NCBI GenBank assembly: GCA_023386815.1
Contig: JAEWIZ010000029.1
Span: 1 to 64,000, forward strand
Reading direction: 5' to 3'
Length of the DNA stretch: 64,000 nucleotides
Origin: Bacillota bacterium
GTDB lineage: Bacteria; Bacillota; Clostridia; Lachnospirales; Lachnospiraceae
Part shown: in pieces, positions 33,807 through 41,160 of the stretch
Layout: the number at the start of each line of letters is the position of its first letter
Numbering within the stretch: position 1 is the first letter of the stretch
The notes under the pieces: generated by a model
The model's input: the letters and a program-made list of their open reading frames with translations, nothing else
The model's database searches: none
What the model was told of the DNA's origin: nothing
Translations under genes and position numbers: made by a program

Positions 33807-34757
33807 TTACAAGGTTACTACTGTTCCTGACTCTCCTTTTAATGCATCGACTGCCTTATACAAAGAAGTAATAATTGCCTTCTTTCCTTCCCCGAGTCTG
33901 GCAAAATTCATGGCTGCCTGAATCTTTGGAAGCATACTGCCCGGTGCAAATTGTCCCTGTGCTATGTACAGCTCTCCTTCTGCTACAGTCATATGCTCAA
34001 GCTCTTGCTGCTCCGGTTTCTTATAGTGAATCGATACCCTTTCTACATCTGTAAGTATGAGAAGAATATCAGCACCCACTTCTTGCGCAAGCTTTTGTGC
34101 TGCAAGATCCTTATCAATTACAGCAGCTACACCTACTAAGGTTCCATCCTCTCTTTCAATGACAGGTACTCCGCCGCCGCCAACAGTTACGACAATTGTA
34201 GAATCCCATAATTCTTTGATGGCATGCAGCTCTACTATTCTTTTTGGCATTGGAGATGCAACCACTCTTCGCCAGCCCCTGCCTGCATCCTCCTTAAATA
34301 TATAATTCTTTTCGGCAGCCAAGATTTTTGCTTCCTCTTCGGTATAAAAGGGACCAATGGGCTTCGTTGGATTTAAGAATGCAGGGTCATCTTTATCAAC
34401 TACGACCTGAGTAATCATTGATACAACAGGAAGATTCCTGTTTCTACCTGCAAGAGCATGACTTAGCCCTTGTTGTATGTGATATCCGATATAGCCTTGA
34501 CTCATGGCTAAACAAACATCAAAGGGCATGGCTGGTGTTACATTCGCAGCGGTCTCAGACGCTAGTAATATTCGTCCGACCTGAGGTCCATTGCCATGGG
34601 CAATGGCAATTTCATAATTGAACATGCATTTGATATCAGCGATGATCTCTGAGGTTTTCTTTACCACTTCAAACTGTGCCTCTGCGGTTGCTGGTGTATT
34701 TTTTTCTTGTAGGGCATTTCCACCTAGAGCTATGACGACTTTTCTATGTGATCCCAT
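33807..34757 (-). CDS. arcC: Carbamate kinase, 316 aa
   Basis: Amino-acid-kinase fold with carbamate kinase hallmarks: VVIALGGNALQ at the N-terminus, AIAHGNGPQVG near residue 55, VTVGGGGVPVI, and VIDKDLAAQKLA. It makes ATP and carbamate (then CO2 and ammonia) from carbamoyl phosphate and ADP. This is the energy-yielding last step for the carbamoyltransferase encoded earlier in the operon. The ATG at 34757 is chosen because GGAG lies 6 bases upstream; an ATG 12 bases further up has none. Length is normal for ArcC. Confidence 0.92.
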   Translation of the reverse strand: MGSHRKVVIALGGNALQEKNTPATAEAQFEVVKKTSEIIADIKCMFNYEIAIAHGNGPQVGRILLASETAANVTPAMPFDVCLAMSQGYIGYHIQQGLSHALAGRNRNLPVVSMITQVVVDKDDPAFLNPTKPIGPFYTEEEAKILAAEKNYIFKEDAGRGWRRVVASPMPKRIVELHAIKELWDSTIVVTVGGGGVPVIEREDGTLVGVAAVIDKDLAAQKLAQEVGADILLILTDVERVSIHYKKPEQQELEHMTVAEGELYIAQGQFAPGSMLPKIQAAMNFARLGEGKKAIITSLYKAVDALKGESGTVVTL

Positions 34758-34870
34758 AATATTCTCCATTCTGCCGCAAATCTGCGAATTTCGGCGGCAC
34801 TCAATATTCGTAAAGCAAACATAAATTCACAGTGTGGAAGATTACGCTCCCCCACACTGACCTTAAACTG

Positions 34871-36232
34871 CTACCGCATTGCTTTTATCTTTTCATCATA
34901 TTCAGCAACCTTATGATATTCATTTTCCCAGAACTCCGGGGATTTCATGGAATCCAGATATTCTTTGGAATAGCCAAAAGGCAGCCAATCCTTCTCCTTT
35001 TGCTCAAATAGCTGTTCTTTTTTATCATTTCTTCTAAAATCATAGACATGCTCTTCGTCCATCTCCTGGAAGATATCCTTTACCCACCTGGTCAGTACCG
35101 AATCACTCGTCTCCAGGTATCTGTTATCCAGATCTTCTAATACGGAATGATACCTATCAAAACTATCCGTTGCAATTGTAACAACATTATCCTCTGGCCC
35201 AAGCTTAAGGTATTTCGCCATCTTGATTGCTCCTAATATATTGCAGAGGCCGGATACTCCAAAAAGATCTCTCATCTTCTCAGCTAATTCTGGTGCAACC
35301 CCCAGCTTAACCAGTATCTCAGGTGAATCGTGGATTACCTTTAATGCCTTTACACAGGCATCATCATGAATCAGAGTAACAAAGTCCGTCGTCAAGATGT
35401 TATGAATCAAGGTGCACATCTTATCTCCGATTCCTTCAATTCTATGCTGGCCGCGCCCTCCATTTGCAAGGGTGGAGCACTCATAAGGTTCAAGCGCAAT
35501 TATTTTACATTCTGGAAATGCTTTTTTAATCTCATCTCCAGCTGCTATGGTTCCTGCTGAGCCAGGTGCCGAACAAAAAGCAGCAATTCTTCCATTGCCA
35601 ATCGTTTTTACCGCTTCAATAGCAGCATTGCCGGTTACATAGCGATGGAAACGATAATTTGGCATTAATTCAAACTGTGCAAGGGGTCTGTTTTTGGGAT
35701 TCTTCTTTAGTTCATAGGTTCGCTGCAGTGTCAGAATGACATCGGATTCTGTTCCCGGGGTTAAGTCAAGCTCTGCACCATACTTTCTGATTCTTTCATA
35801 GCGTTCCTTGCTCATGTTATCTGGCATAATGACTACAGCCTGATATCCCATCAGGTTGCATATGTAGGAAACTCCAATTCCGAAATTGCCTGTGGAGGGT
35901 CCAAGAATAGTATGTTCGCCCGGAATAATCTCACCATCAACACAGCCTTCGATCAGAGTGGCATAAGCCGGTCCCACCTTATGGGAGCCAGAGGGGAAAT
36001 CCTTACCCAGCATTACAACTATATTTGCATCCACACCCGTTAATTCCTTAGGTAAGACAATCTTTCTCACTTGATTATCTGCACCCTTCCAAGAAATATT
36101 AAAGAGATTAATAGGGTCTAATTCCGCTTCTTTCAACGCCTTGAGGGCTTTTTCCCGTATCTGTGCATCCATTGTTTCAGGATTTCTCATTTCCTCATAA
36201 GTTGGTCCGTATGGAATTTTTCCTTCTGACAT
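34871..36232 (-). CDS. PLP-dependent lyase (cysteine-synthase-like fold), 453 aa
   Basis: Fold-type II PLP enzyme: the PLP Lys lies in FPSGSHKVGPAYATL near residue 85 and the phosphate loop is GPSTGNFGIGVSY. A cysteine-synthase-like core follows, then an unusual C-terminal extension of about 100 residues rich in charged residues. It is not YgeX: the DKEPNRFGLNSFK-like motif of diaminopropionate ammonia-lyase is absent. Members of this uncharacterised group recur in Clostridia between arcC and ygeW. It probably performs beta-elimination or replacement on an amino acid intermediate. The start at 36232 is set by GGAGG seven bases upstream; the frame is open to 36250. Confidence 0.78.
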   Translation of the reverse strand: MSEGKIPYGPTYEEMRNPETMDAQIREKALKALKEAELDPINLFNISWKGADNQVRKIVLPKELTGVDANIVVMLGKDFPSGSHKVGPAYATLIEGCVDGEIIPGEHTILGPSTGNFGIGVSYICNLMGYQAVVIMPDNMSKERYERIRKYGAELDLTPGTESDVILTLQRTYELKKNPKNRPLAQFELMPNYRFHRYVTGNAAIEAVKTIGNGRIAAFCSAPGSAGTIAAGDEIKKAFPECKIIALEPYECSTLANGGRGQHRIEGIGDKMCTLIHNILTTDFVTLIHDDACVKALKVIHDSPEILVKLGVAPELAEKMRDLFGVSGLCNILGAIKMAKYLKLGPEDNVVTIATDSFDRYHSVLEDLDNRYLETSDSVLTRWVKDIFQEMDEEHVYDFRRNDKKEQLFEQKEKDWLPFGYSKEYLDSMKSPEFWENEYHKVAEYDEKIKAMR

Positions 36233-36339
36233 ATCCATTCCTCCATCCATTTTAATTTATTTTCATATACCAAGAATCATTGTCTTTGTTCGACCCATTC
36301 CTTTACCAAACAAATTAAGTAGTTATCTCCTCTGTTTTA

Positions 36340-37533
36340 TCATCCATGAAATCTTTTCGTACCTGCATCTTTAATGGAGCTTAACGTTGCCACTGGATCT
36401 TTAACTTTACTAAGCAACATCATAGCTGAAATAATATACGGCTTATAACCTGCTTCTTTATATAATGGAACACGGTAACGATCAAATACGGAGGCACTGA
36501 CCTCACCTTCCTTGCAGCTAACTCCGCTGATATCTGCCGGTAAACAATGCAGATACAACGCTTTTCCACCCTTGGTAAGGCTCATCATTTCCTCGGTGCA
36601 CTCCCAATCCTTATGTAAGGCATTATGAGCTAGCAGTTCCTTTTCCAGTGCCTTAATGCCTTCGAAATCATTTTCTCCATACAGTCTAGTTCTTCGTTCC
36701 ATTGCAGGATATGGAGCCCAGCTCTTAGGGTAAACAATATCTGCATTCTCAAAGGCTTCCTTCATGGAGTTGGTTTTGATGAATTTACCACCGCTGGCTG
36801 CTGCATTTTTCTTGGCTATTTCTTCCACCTCCGGCATTAGATCATAACTTTCCGGATGAGCCAATGAGACTTCCATTCCCATTCTGGTCATAAGGCCGAT
36901 AATGCCCTGGGGGACTGAGAGTGGCTTTCCATAGCTTGGTGAATATGCCCAGGTCATAGCAATCTTTTTCCCTTTTAGCTGCTCTACCTCGCCGAAATGG
37001 TCAATCAAATGATTCATATCCGCCATAGCCTGGGTTGGATGGTCAATATCACATTGAAGATTGATTAGAGTTGGCCTTTGTTCAAGAACTCCGGCAGCAT
37101 AACCTTCCTGAAGATAGGAAGCGACTTCACGCATATATGTATTTCCCTTACCAATATACATATCATCGCGGATTCCAATAACATCTGCCATAAAGGAAAT
37201 CATATTCGAGGTTTCTCTTACAGTTTCTCCATGAGCAATCTGAGATTTACCTTCATCCAGGTCTTGCACGGTTAAGCCTAACAGATTGCTGGCGCTGTTA
37301 AAACTGAATCTGGTTCTGGTGGAATTATCGCGGAATACGGAAATAGCAAGTCCACTGTCAAAAATTCGAGGAGAAATATTATTCTCCCTCATCCTGCGCA
37401 GGATTTCTGCTACAGTAAAGACAGCTTGCAGCTCTTCTAAGGATTTGTCCCAGGTTAGAAGAAAGTCATTGTTGTACATATTTTTGCTGTCTAACTTTTC
37501 AAGCTTTCCTAATAGATTTTGTATCTCTTTCAT
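36340..37533 (-). CDS. ygeW: YgeW-type carbamoyltransferase (knotted ATCase/OTCase family), 397 aa
   Basis: Carbamoyl-phosphate site FRDNSTRTRFSFNSASNLLG near residue 68, the DIDHPTQAMADM block near 170, and HCLPADISG near 330 mark an aspartate/ornithine carbamoyltransferase relative. Length and the extended C-terminus fit the YgeW subfamily, whose physiological reaction is thought to run toward carbamoyl phosphate from a ureido compound. With ArcC this would yield ATP. It is the first gene of the operon; the ribosome binding site is AGGAGG before the ATG. A structured RNA lies 220-330 bases upstream and could belong to its leader. Confidence 0.9.
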   Translation of the reverse strand: MKEIQNLLGKLEKLDSKNMYNNDFLLTWDKSLEELQAVFTVAEILRRMRENNISPRIFDSGLAISVFRDNSTRTRFSFNSASNLLGLTVQDLDEGKSQIAHGETVRETSNMISFMADVIGIRDDMYIGKGNTYMREVASYLQEGYAAGVLEQRPTLINLQCDIDHPTQAMADMNHLIDHFGEVEQLKGKKIAMTWAYSPSYGKPLSVPQGIIGLMTRMGMEVSLAHPESYDLMPEVEEIAKKNAAASGGKFIKTNSMKEAFENADIVYPKSWAPYPAMERRTRLYGENDFEGIKALEKELLAHNALHKDWECTEEMMSLTKGGKALYLHCLPADISGVSCKEGEVSASVFDRYRVPLYKEAGYKPYIISAMMLLSKVKDPVATLSSIKDAGTKRFHG

Positions 37534-37648
37534 CGTCGTCCTCCTGTTATTTTATTTTAATTATTAGTAATCTTGTTCATGCACTCCTTCTTTCTTAAAT
37601 CTGGCTGTTAGTAGCTTTATATAAAGACATTCGTTGCGGAATCCTTTC

Positions 37649-37777
37649 CTAGAATACGTGATTTATTTCAACATAGTTTTGTCCCATTAATATCATATTC
37701 ATATGGCTTCTTTCAAAGTACATAACTCTAATAATATTTTTACTTAATAAAGAAAAGACATCTATTTTGTATATCAT
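37649..37777 (-). CDS. Possible 42-residue ORF with a masked ribosome binding site
   Basis: ATG at 37777 is preceded by AAGGAG at a good distance and runs 42 codons to TAG at 37649 (MIYKIDVFSLLSKNIIRV..., then Met-rich). No family is recognised and no clear membrane helix or stalling motif is seen. Its ribosome binding site and first eight codons lie inside the nested stems of the RNA at 37756-37866. It may be a leader peptide of the ygeW operon, a small toxin, or not translated. Confidence 0.35.
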   Translation of the reverse strand: MIYKIDVFSLLSKNIIRVMYFERSHMNMILMGQNYVEINHVF

Positions 37778-37866
37778 ATACTCTCCTTGTAGTAGACAGT
37801 TGAAAATATAAAACTGTATTAATGCGGCCTACCAAGCTAGTGAGTTCAAATATACAATAGATGTCT
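37756..37866 (-). ncRNA. Unassigned nested structured RNA upstream of ygeW
   Basis: Outer stem: 37756-37774 pairs with 37850-37866 (17 base pairs, one 2-base bulge). Inside are ACTC/GAGT (37780-37783 with 37842-37845), CTTGTAG/CTACCAAG (37786-37792 with 37829-37836) and a hairpin ACAGTT/AACTGT (37796-37801 with 37812-37817). On the leftward strand the outer stem is followed by TTTTCTTTATT and encloses the AAGGAG and ATG of the 42-codon ORF. It matches no riboswitch class I can recall (purine, xanthine, guanidine, cyclic-di-GMP and ZTP were considered). The strand is inferred. Confidence 0.55.
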
Positions 37867-37941
37867 ATGTCTTTCTAAGATCTGCACGTTATATAAACGT
37901 TTCAAACAAAAATTCCTACTAAAATTCCTTTGAAATATTAC

Positions 37942-38064
37942 TTTACTTTTCTTGATGAAAATGTTATATTCTATTTATAAAAATGAGCAATCGCCCACAT
38001 GGGGATTGACCTTTGTTGGTTAAAAAATCACCTTATACGGCCAAGTACAGAGGGTGATTTTTTT
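37942..38064 (+). ncRNA. Candidate antitoxin RNA with promoter and terminator
   Basis: Rightward promoter: TTTACT (37942-37947), 17 bases, TATATT (37965-37970), so the RNA should start near 37977. It begins with a hairpin, CAATCgCCC-ACAT-GGGgATTG (37988-38008). It ends with a terminator: ATCACC (38027-38032) pairing with GGGTGAT (38052-38058) plus TTTTTT. The terminator lies immediately downstream of the convergent toxin ORF and is symmetric enough to serve both strands. The CAATC/CCC arm can pair with GGGGATTG in the toxin leader. Confidence 0.6.
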
Positions 38065-38069
38065 ATGCG

Positions 38070-38159
38070 TTAATGACAAATTACATATGTAAACGTCAGT
38101 AATGCAAGGATGAACATTCCAAAAGACATTAAGCCTTTAAAGTCAAATTTCTTATTCAT
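38070..38159 (-). CDS. 29-residue hydrophobic peptide, type I toxin (holin-like/Fst-like)
   Basis: ATG at 38159, with GGAGGTGAT (38164-38172) upstream, runs 29 codons to TAA at 38070. A short charged N-terminus (MNKKFDFK) precedes one membrane helix (GLMSFGMFILALLTFTYVIC). Size and layout resemble the putative holin-like toxins and Fst/TxpA peptides of Firmicutes type I toxin-antitoxin modules, which damage the membrane when made in excess. The promoter is probably TTGTTA-N17-TAAGAT on the leftward strand (38220-38250). Too short for routine gene calling. Confidence 0.7.
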   Translation of the reverse strand: MNKKFDFKGLMSFGMFILALLTFTYVICH

Positions 38160-38167
38160 CAGCATCA

Positions 38168-38189
38168 CCTCCCATTCTATAATGAGAGG
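38168..38189 (-). promoter_or_regulatory. Hairpin hiding the toxin ribosome binding site
   Basis: CCTCTCATT and AATGGGAGG in the toxin mRNA (complements of 38181-38189 and 38168-38176) form a 9-base-pair stem with a 4-base loop. The stem contains the GGGAGG of the ribosome binding site, as in known type I toxin leaders. Confidence 0.65.
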
Positions 38190-38275
38190 CCAATCCCCTG
38201 TACACAATTACTATGACAATATCTTATCATAATATCCAATTAATAACAATCGAACATTCTATTAATTTACATTTT

Positions 38276-38662
38276 TTACTCATGTAGTTCTAAGGGCAGC
38301 CCATCTGGATCTTTAAAAAATGTCATCTTTTTATTGGTGTAAGTATCAGTTCGGATTGGTTCACATTCGATATCCATTTCCTCTAACTGGGCTATAATTT
38401 CTTCGATATGATCAACTCTAAATGCTAAATGCCGTAATCCGCAGGCTTCTGGATTATTAACACGTTTTGGTGGATTAGGCATACTAAAAATTTCGAGTTC
38501 ACAATCTCCTAATGCCACATCAAGCTTGTAACTCTTACGCTCTTTCTGGTAATTTTCGCGAATGATGGTAAAGCCTAGTTTATTCACATAAAAATCTTTT
38601 GATACTTCATAATCGGATACAATAATTGCCACATGATGAATTTGATTTAGATTTAACTTCAT
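38276..38662 (-). CDS. VOC-family (glyoxalase/lactoylglutathione-lyase-like) protein, 128 aa
   Basis: Two beta-alpha-beta-beta-beta modules with metal-ligand positions: His in IHHVAIIV near residue 9, Glu in CELEIFSMP near 56, His in LRHLAFRVDH near 77, and Glu in DGLPLELHE at the C-terminus. These fit the YwkD/SMU-type glyoxalase I-like group of the vicinal oxygen chelate superfamily. Likely a cytosolic metal-dependent lyase or isomerase; the substrate is not determined. Single gene, GAGG upstream of the ATG. Confidence 0.82.
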   Translation of the reverse strand: MKLNLNQIHHVAIIVSDYEVSKDFYVNKLGFTIIRENYQKERKSYKLDVALGDCELEIFSMPNPPKRVNNPEACGLRHLAFRVDHIEEIIAQLEEMDIECEPIRTDTYTNKKMTFFKDPDGLPLELHE

Positions 38663-38937
38663 TTTAAATACCTCATAATTTTATCTTGTATTTTTTATAT
38701 TTGTTTGTTTACTTTTATAGCTAATTTACTTTAGCTAATTTCTATTTTTTAATTTCTATTATATTCATCTTTCGCTTTATTTCTTTTTTCATCTTAGTCC
38801 TTAATTTATTTTACATAACAATATTCTGTAATCCATTCACAATAAACTCTTTACAAATCCCTTCTCACAGTGCTATATTAATGCTAACTTTCCGAGTCAC
38901 TCAAATTTGAAATCACCAAGAATTAATGGAGAATAAT

Positions 38938-39741
38938 ATGATTAGATTAATTGCTACTGACATCGATGGTACTTTATTGCACAGTGATCACACTCCTCCC
39001 CAGGAGTTGCCAAATATATTACAAATCTTAAACAAAAACAATATTCTATTTGCTCTTGCCAGCGGAAGACCCTATATCACACTCTTACATACCTTAGATA
39101 TCGATACCCAGGATCTGTTATTTATTGCTGAAAATGGCGCCCATGTGGTCTATAAGAATAAGGCACTCACTATTCATAGGCTGAATTCAGATACCGTTTC
39201 TGATTTGGTAAAGATTACAAGAAAGATCCCCATGGCTTATTCTGTTCTATCTACTCCGGAAGGAGCCTTTGTTGAAAATAATGATCCGGAGTTTATTGTA
39301 GAACTAGAAAAATACTATTATAAATACACGATTGTACCCGACCTGACGAAGATTCATTGCGATACCGTGAAATACACCATCTGTGATTTAGCGGGTGCAG
39401 AGGAAAACAGCTATCCTCATTTTAATGAATATAAAGATAACCTTCAGATCAGTATTGCCGGCTTTGTATGGCTTGACATGATGGTGAAAGGTGTAAATAA
39501 GGGTAACGCCATCGAAGAAATCCAAGCATCTTTGGGCATCTCAGAGAAAGAAACCATGGTATTCGGTGATTATCTAAATGATCTGGAAATGATGAAAAGC
39601 GCCTACTACAGCTATGCAATGGACAATGCGCATTCTGAGCTCTTTGAAACAGCCAGGTTTAGAGCTCTTAGTAACGATGAGGATGGCGTTATCCTAAAAA
39701 TCAAAGAAATGTTAAATAATAATTATATTCCACTTGAGTAA
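38938..39741 (+). CDS. Cof-type HAD phosphatase, 267 aa
   Basis: HAD motif I is ATDIDGTLL at the N-terminus, motif II LASGRPY, motif III Lys in a MMVKGVNKGNAI block, and motif IV FGDYLNDLEM. The C2 cap between motifs II and III makes it a Cof/YidA-type sugar-phosphate or nucleotide phosphatase. The start at 38938 is supported by GGAG 6 bases upstream; an ATG 12 bases earlier has none. It converges with the PAP2 gene, with only 5 bases between stop codons. Cytosolic; substrate unknown. Confidence 0.85.
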   Translation: MIRLIATDIDGTLLHSDHTPPQELPNILQILNKNNILFALASGRPYITLLHTLDIDTQDLLFIAENGAHVVYKNKALTIHRLNSDTVSDLVKITRKIPMAYSVLSTPEGAFVENNDPEFIVELEKYYYKYTIVPDLTKIHCDTVKYTICDLAGAEENSYPHFNEYKDNLQISIAGFVWLDMMVKGVNKGNAIEEIQASLGISEKETMVFGDYLNDLEMMKSAYYSYAMDNAHSELFETARFRALSNDEDGVILKIKEMLNNNYIPLE

Positions 39742-39746
39742 TAAGA

Positions 39747-40283
39747 CTATTCTTTTTTCAACTTCATCACCTGGTCGGATACTACACCTATTAATCCACC
39801 TAATACAATGCCTGCCAGTACATCCGTAGGGTAATGCACTCCCAGATACATTCGCGAGAATCCTATGAGTGCAGCAAGGATATATGCCAAAATCCCGAAT
39901 TTTTTCGGTAAACAGCTTGCAATTACTGTTGCTGCTGCAAAAGCTGTAGTTGTATGCCCCGATGGAAAGGAATAGCTTCCTGGCTTTGGAATTAGTGCCG
40001 TAAGACCGGGCATTGCATAAAAAGGCCGGGTTCGGCAAAAAATATTCTTCAAAATTTCATCCACTAAAATGGAGGATATAATAATGGATAAGAGAAGAGC
40101 TACTCCAGAATGCCGGTATTTCTTCACACCCAGAAGAACTAAAGCCGTAAATAGCCAGATAAAAGCGCTATTTCCCAGTCTCGTAATAAAGATGAAGATT
40201 GGTGTAAGAAAGGGACTTCTTATATTCTCTTGCAACCAATATAGTATTGTTTGATCCATCTGCATTATAAATTGAATCATCAT
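39747..40283 (-). CDS. PAP2-family membrane phosphatase (undecaprenyl-pyrophosphate-phosphatase-like), 178 aa
   Basis: Five or six membrane helices and all three acid phosphatase motifs: KNIFCRTRP, PSGHTTTAFA, and SRMYLGVHYPTDV with the catalytic His. This is the BcrC-like arrangement that dephosphorylates lipid pyrophosphates such as undecaprenyl pyrophosphate, giving bacitracin tolerance in some species. GGAGGGTAAT precedes the paired ATG ATG start. It lies tail to tail with the HAD gene. The exact substrate is inferred. Confidence 0.82.
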   Translation of the reverse strand: MMIQFIMQMDQTILYWLQENIRSPFLTPIFIFITRLGNSAFIWLFTALVLLGVKKYRHSGVALLLSIIISSILVDEILKNIFCRTRPFYAMPGLTALIPKPGSYSFPSGHTTTAFAAATVIASCLPKKFGILAYILAALIGFSRMYLGVHYPTDVLAGIVLGGLIGVVSDQVMKLKKE

Positions 40284-40568
40284 ATTACCCTCCAGATCAC
40301 ATAGTTTAATCTTTCCGGCATATGATATACCAGCCTTATTATTTCTCCCAGTTTCGATCTTATCCTATTTCTCAGCAATTCACTCATAGAAATCAATCCT
40401 TTTTATCCTCTTATGGTCATTATTACATATTTCACATTTTTTGTATAGAAGTTAAAAAAGTAGATTTTTCCCGATTGTCTGTCAGGGTGACTTAGTCACA
40501 TGAAACAAGAAAGTGTCTTGCCAGTAAATCATATGATAAACTATATAAAACTTCTCGGAGGTTCTAGT

Positions 40569-40811
40569 ATGAATAATCTTTTATCAGCTTTGTCATGTGG
40601 ATGTGATTCTAAAGAAAGTGGTATGAATCCAATGATAATGATCCTTTTACTGCTTTGCTTATGCGGCGGAGATAATAATTTTTTAGGTGGTTTGTTCGGA
40701 AATGATAATTGCGGTTGTGGAGGAAGAAATGATTCCTGTGGCTGTGGCAACGGTTTAGGAGGTATTTTACCACTGATCTTAATTCTTTCCATGTTTAACG
40801 GCTCTTGCTAA
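40569..40811 (+). CDS. Cys/Gly-rich small protein, probable spore-coat type, 80 aa
   Basis: The ATG at 40569 is chosen because GGAGG lies 7 bases upstream. The product opens MNNLLSALSCGCDSKESG, has a hydrophobic stretch (MIMILLLLCLC), then a Cys-Gly repeat region (NDNCGCGGRNDSCGCGNG) and a second hydrophobic C-terminus. Similar proteins are annotated in Lachnospiraceae as high-cysteine (HCB-like) proteins and may be cross-linked in spore coats. It precedes the LysM/GH18-like and multicopper oxidase genes, which supports a coat role. Function is inferred. Confidence 0.65.
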   Translation: MNNLLSALSCGCDSKESGMNPMIMILLLLCLCGGDNNFLGGLFGNDNCGCGGRNDSCGCGNGLGGILPLILILSMFNGSC

Positions 40812-41160
40812 AGTTTGTAAATCTAATGACTAAGTGGCCTTCCTTTCGGTTAAAAATTTGAGTTTGAGATTAGGCTTTAAATATCCACTGTTATTAACGT
40901 TTTTCCAAATAAGATAATTACAAAGAGAGTCCTAGCAGAAACAGCTGAACTACTTGCCTGCTAGGGCTTTTCTTTACAATCAAAATAGTTTACATAATAT
41001 TATTCTGTATCCTTATCTCATTCTACCATCCAATATCTAATCAATTTATAATATCACTTGTTAAAATAACCCATTCATGTGCTTTAATAAATTTTAAGTT
41101 TAGTCTATTTCAAAGCTAAGGACATATATAATTATTAATTAGTACTATTGAGGTTGTTAA
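40812..41160. other. Intergenic stretch with one terminator
   Basis: It holds the terminator at 40931-40975 and AT-rich sequence upstream of the next gene. No gene or clear promoter is seen. Confidence 0.5.
40931..40975 (+). terminator. Terminator after the Cys-rich gene
   Basis: CCTAGCAG (40931-40938) pairs with CTGCTAGG (40958-40965), followed by GCTTTTCTTT. It lies about 120 bases past the stop codon. Confidence 0.6.

Noticed and set aside
34871..36232. Assignment of the PLP lyase as YgeX (diaminopropionate ammonia-lyase)
   Set aside because: The characteristic YgeX motif around the PLP lysine is absent and the C-terminal extension does not fit.
37775..37790. Similarity of GGAGAGTATATGAT to the start of the THF riboswitch
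   Set aside because: Only the first bases agree; the rest of the THF aptamer is absent and the match overlaps a simple ribosome binding site plus ATG.
37756..37866. Purine riboswitch as the identity of the structured RNA
   Set aside because: The conserved joining sequences (for example TTTCTACC and the paired loop-loop elements) are absent, and the nested stem layout differs from a three-way junction.
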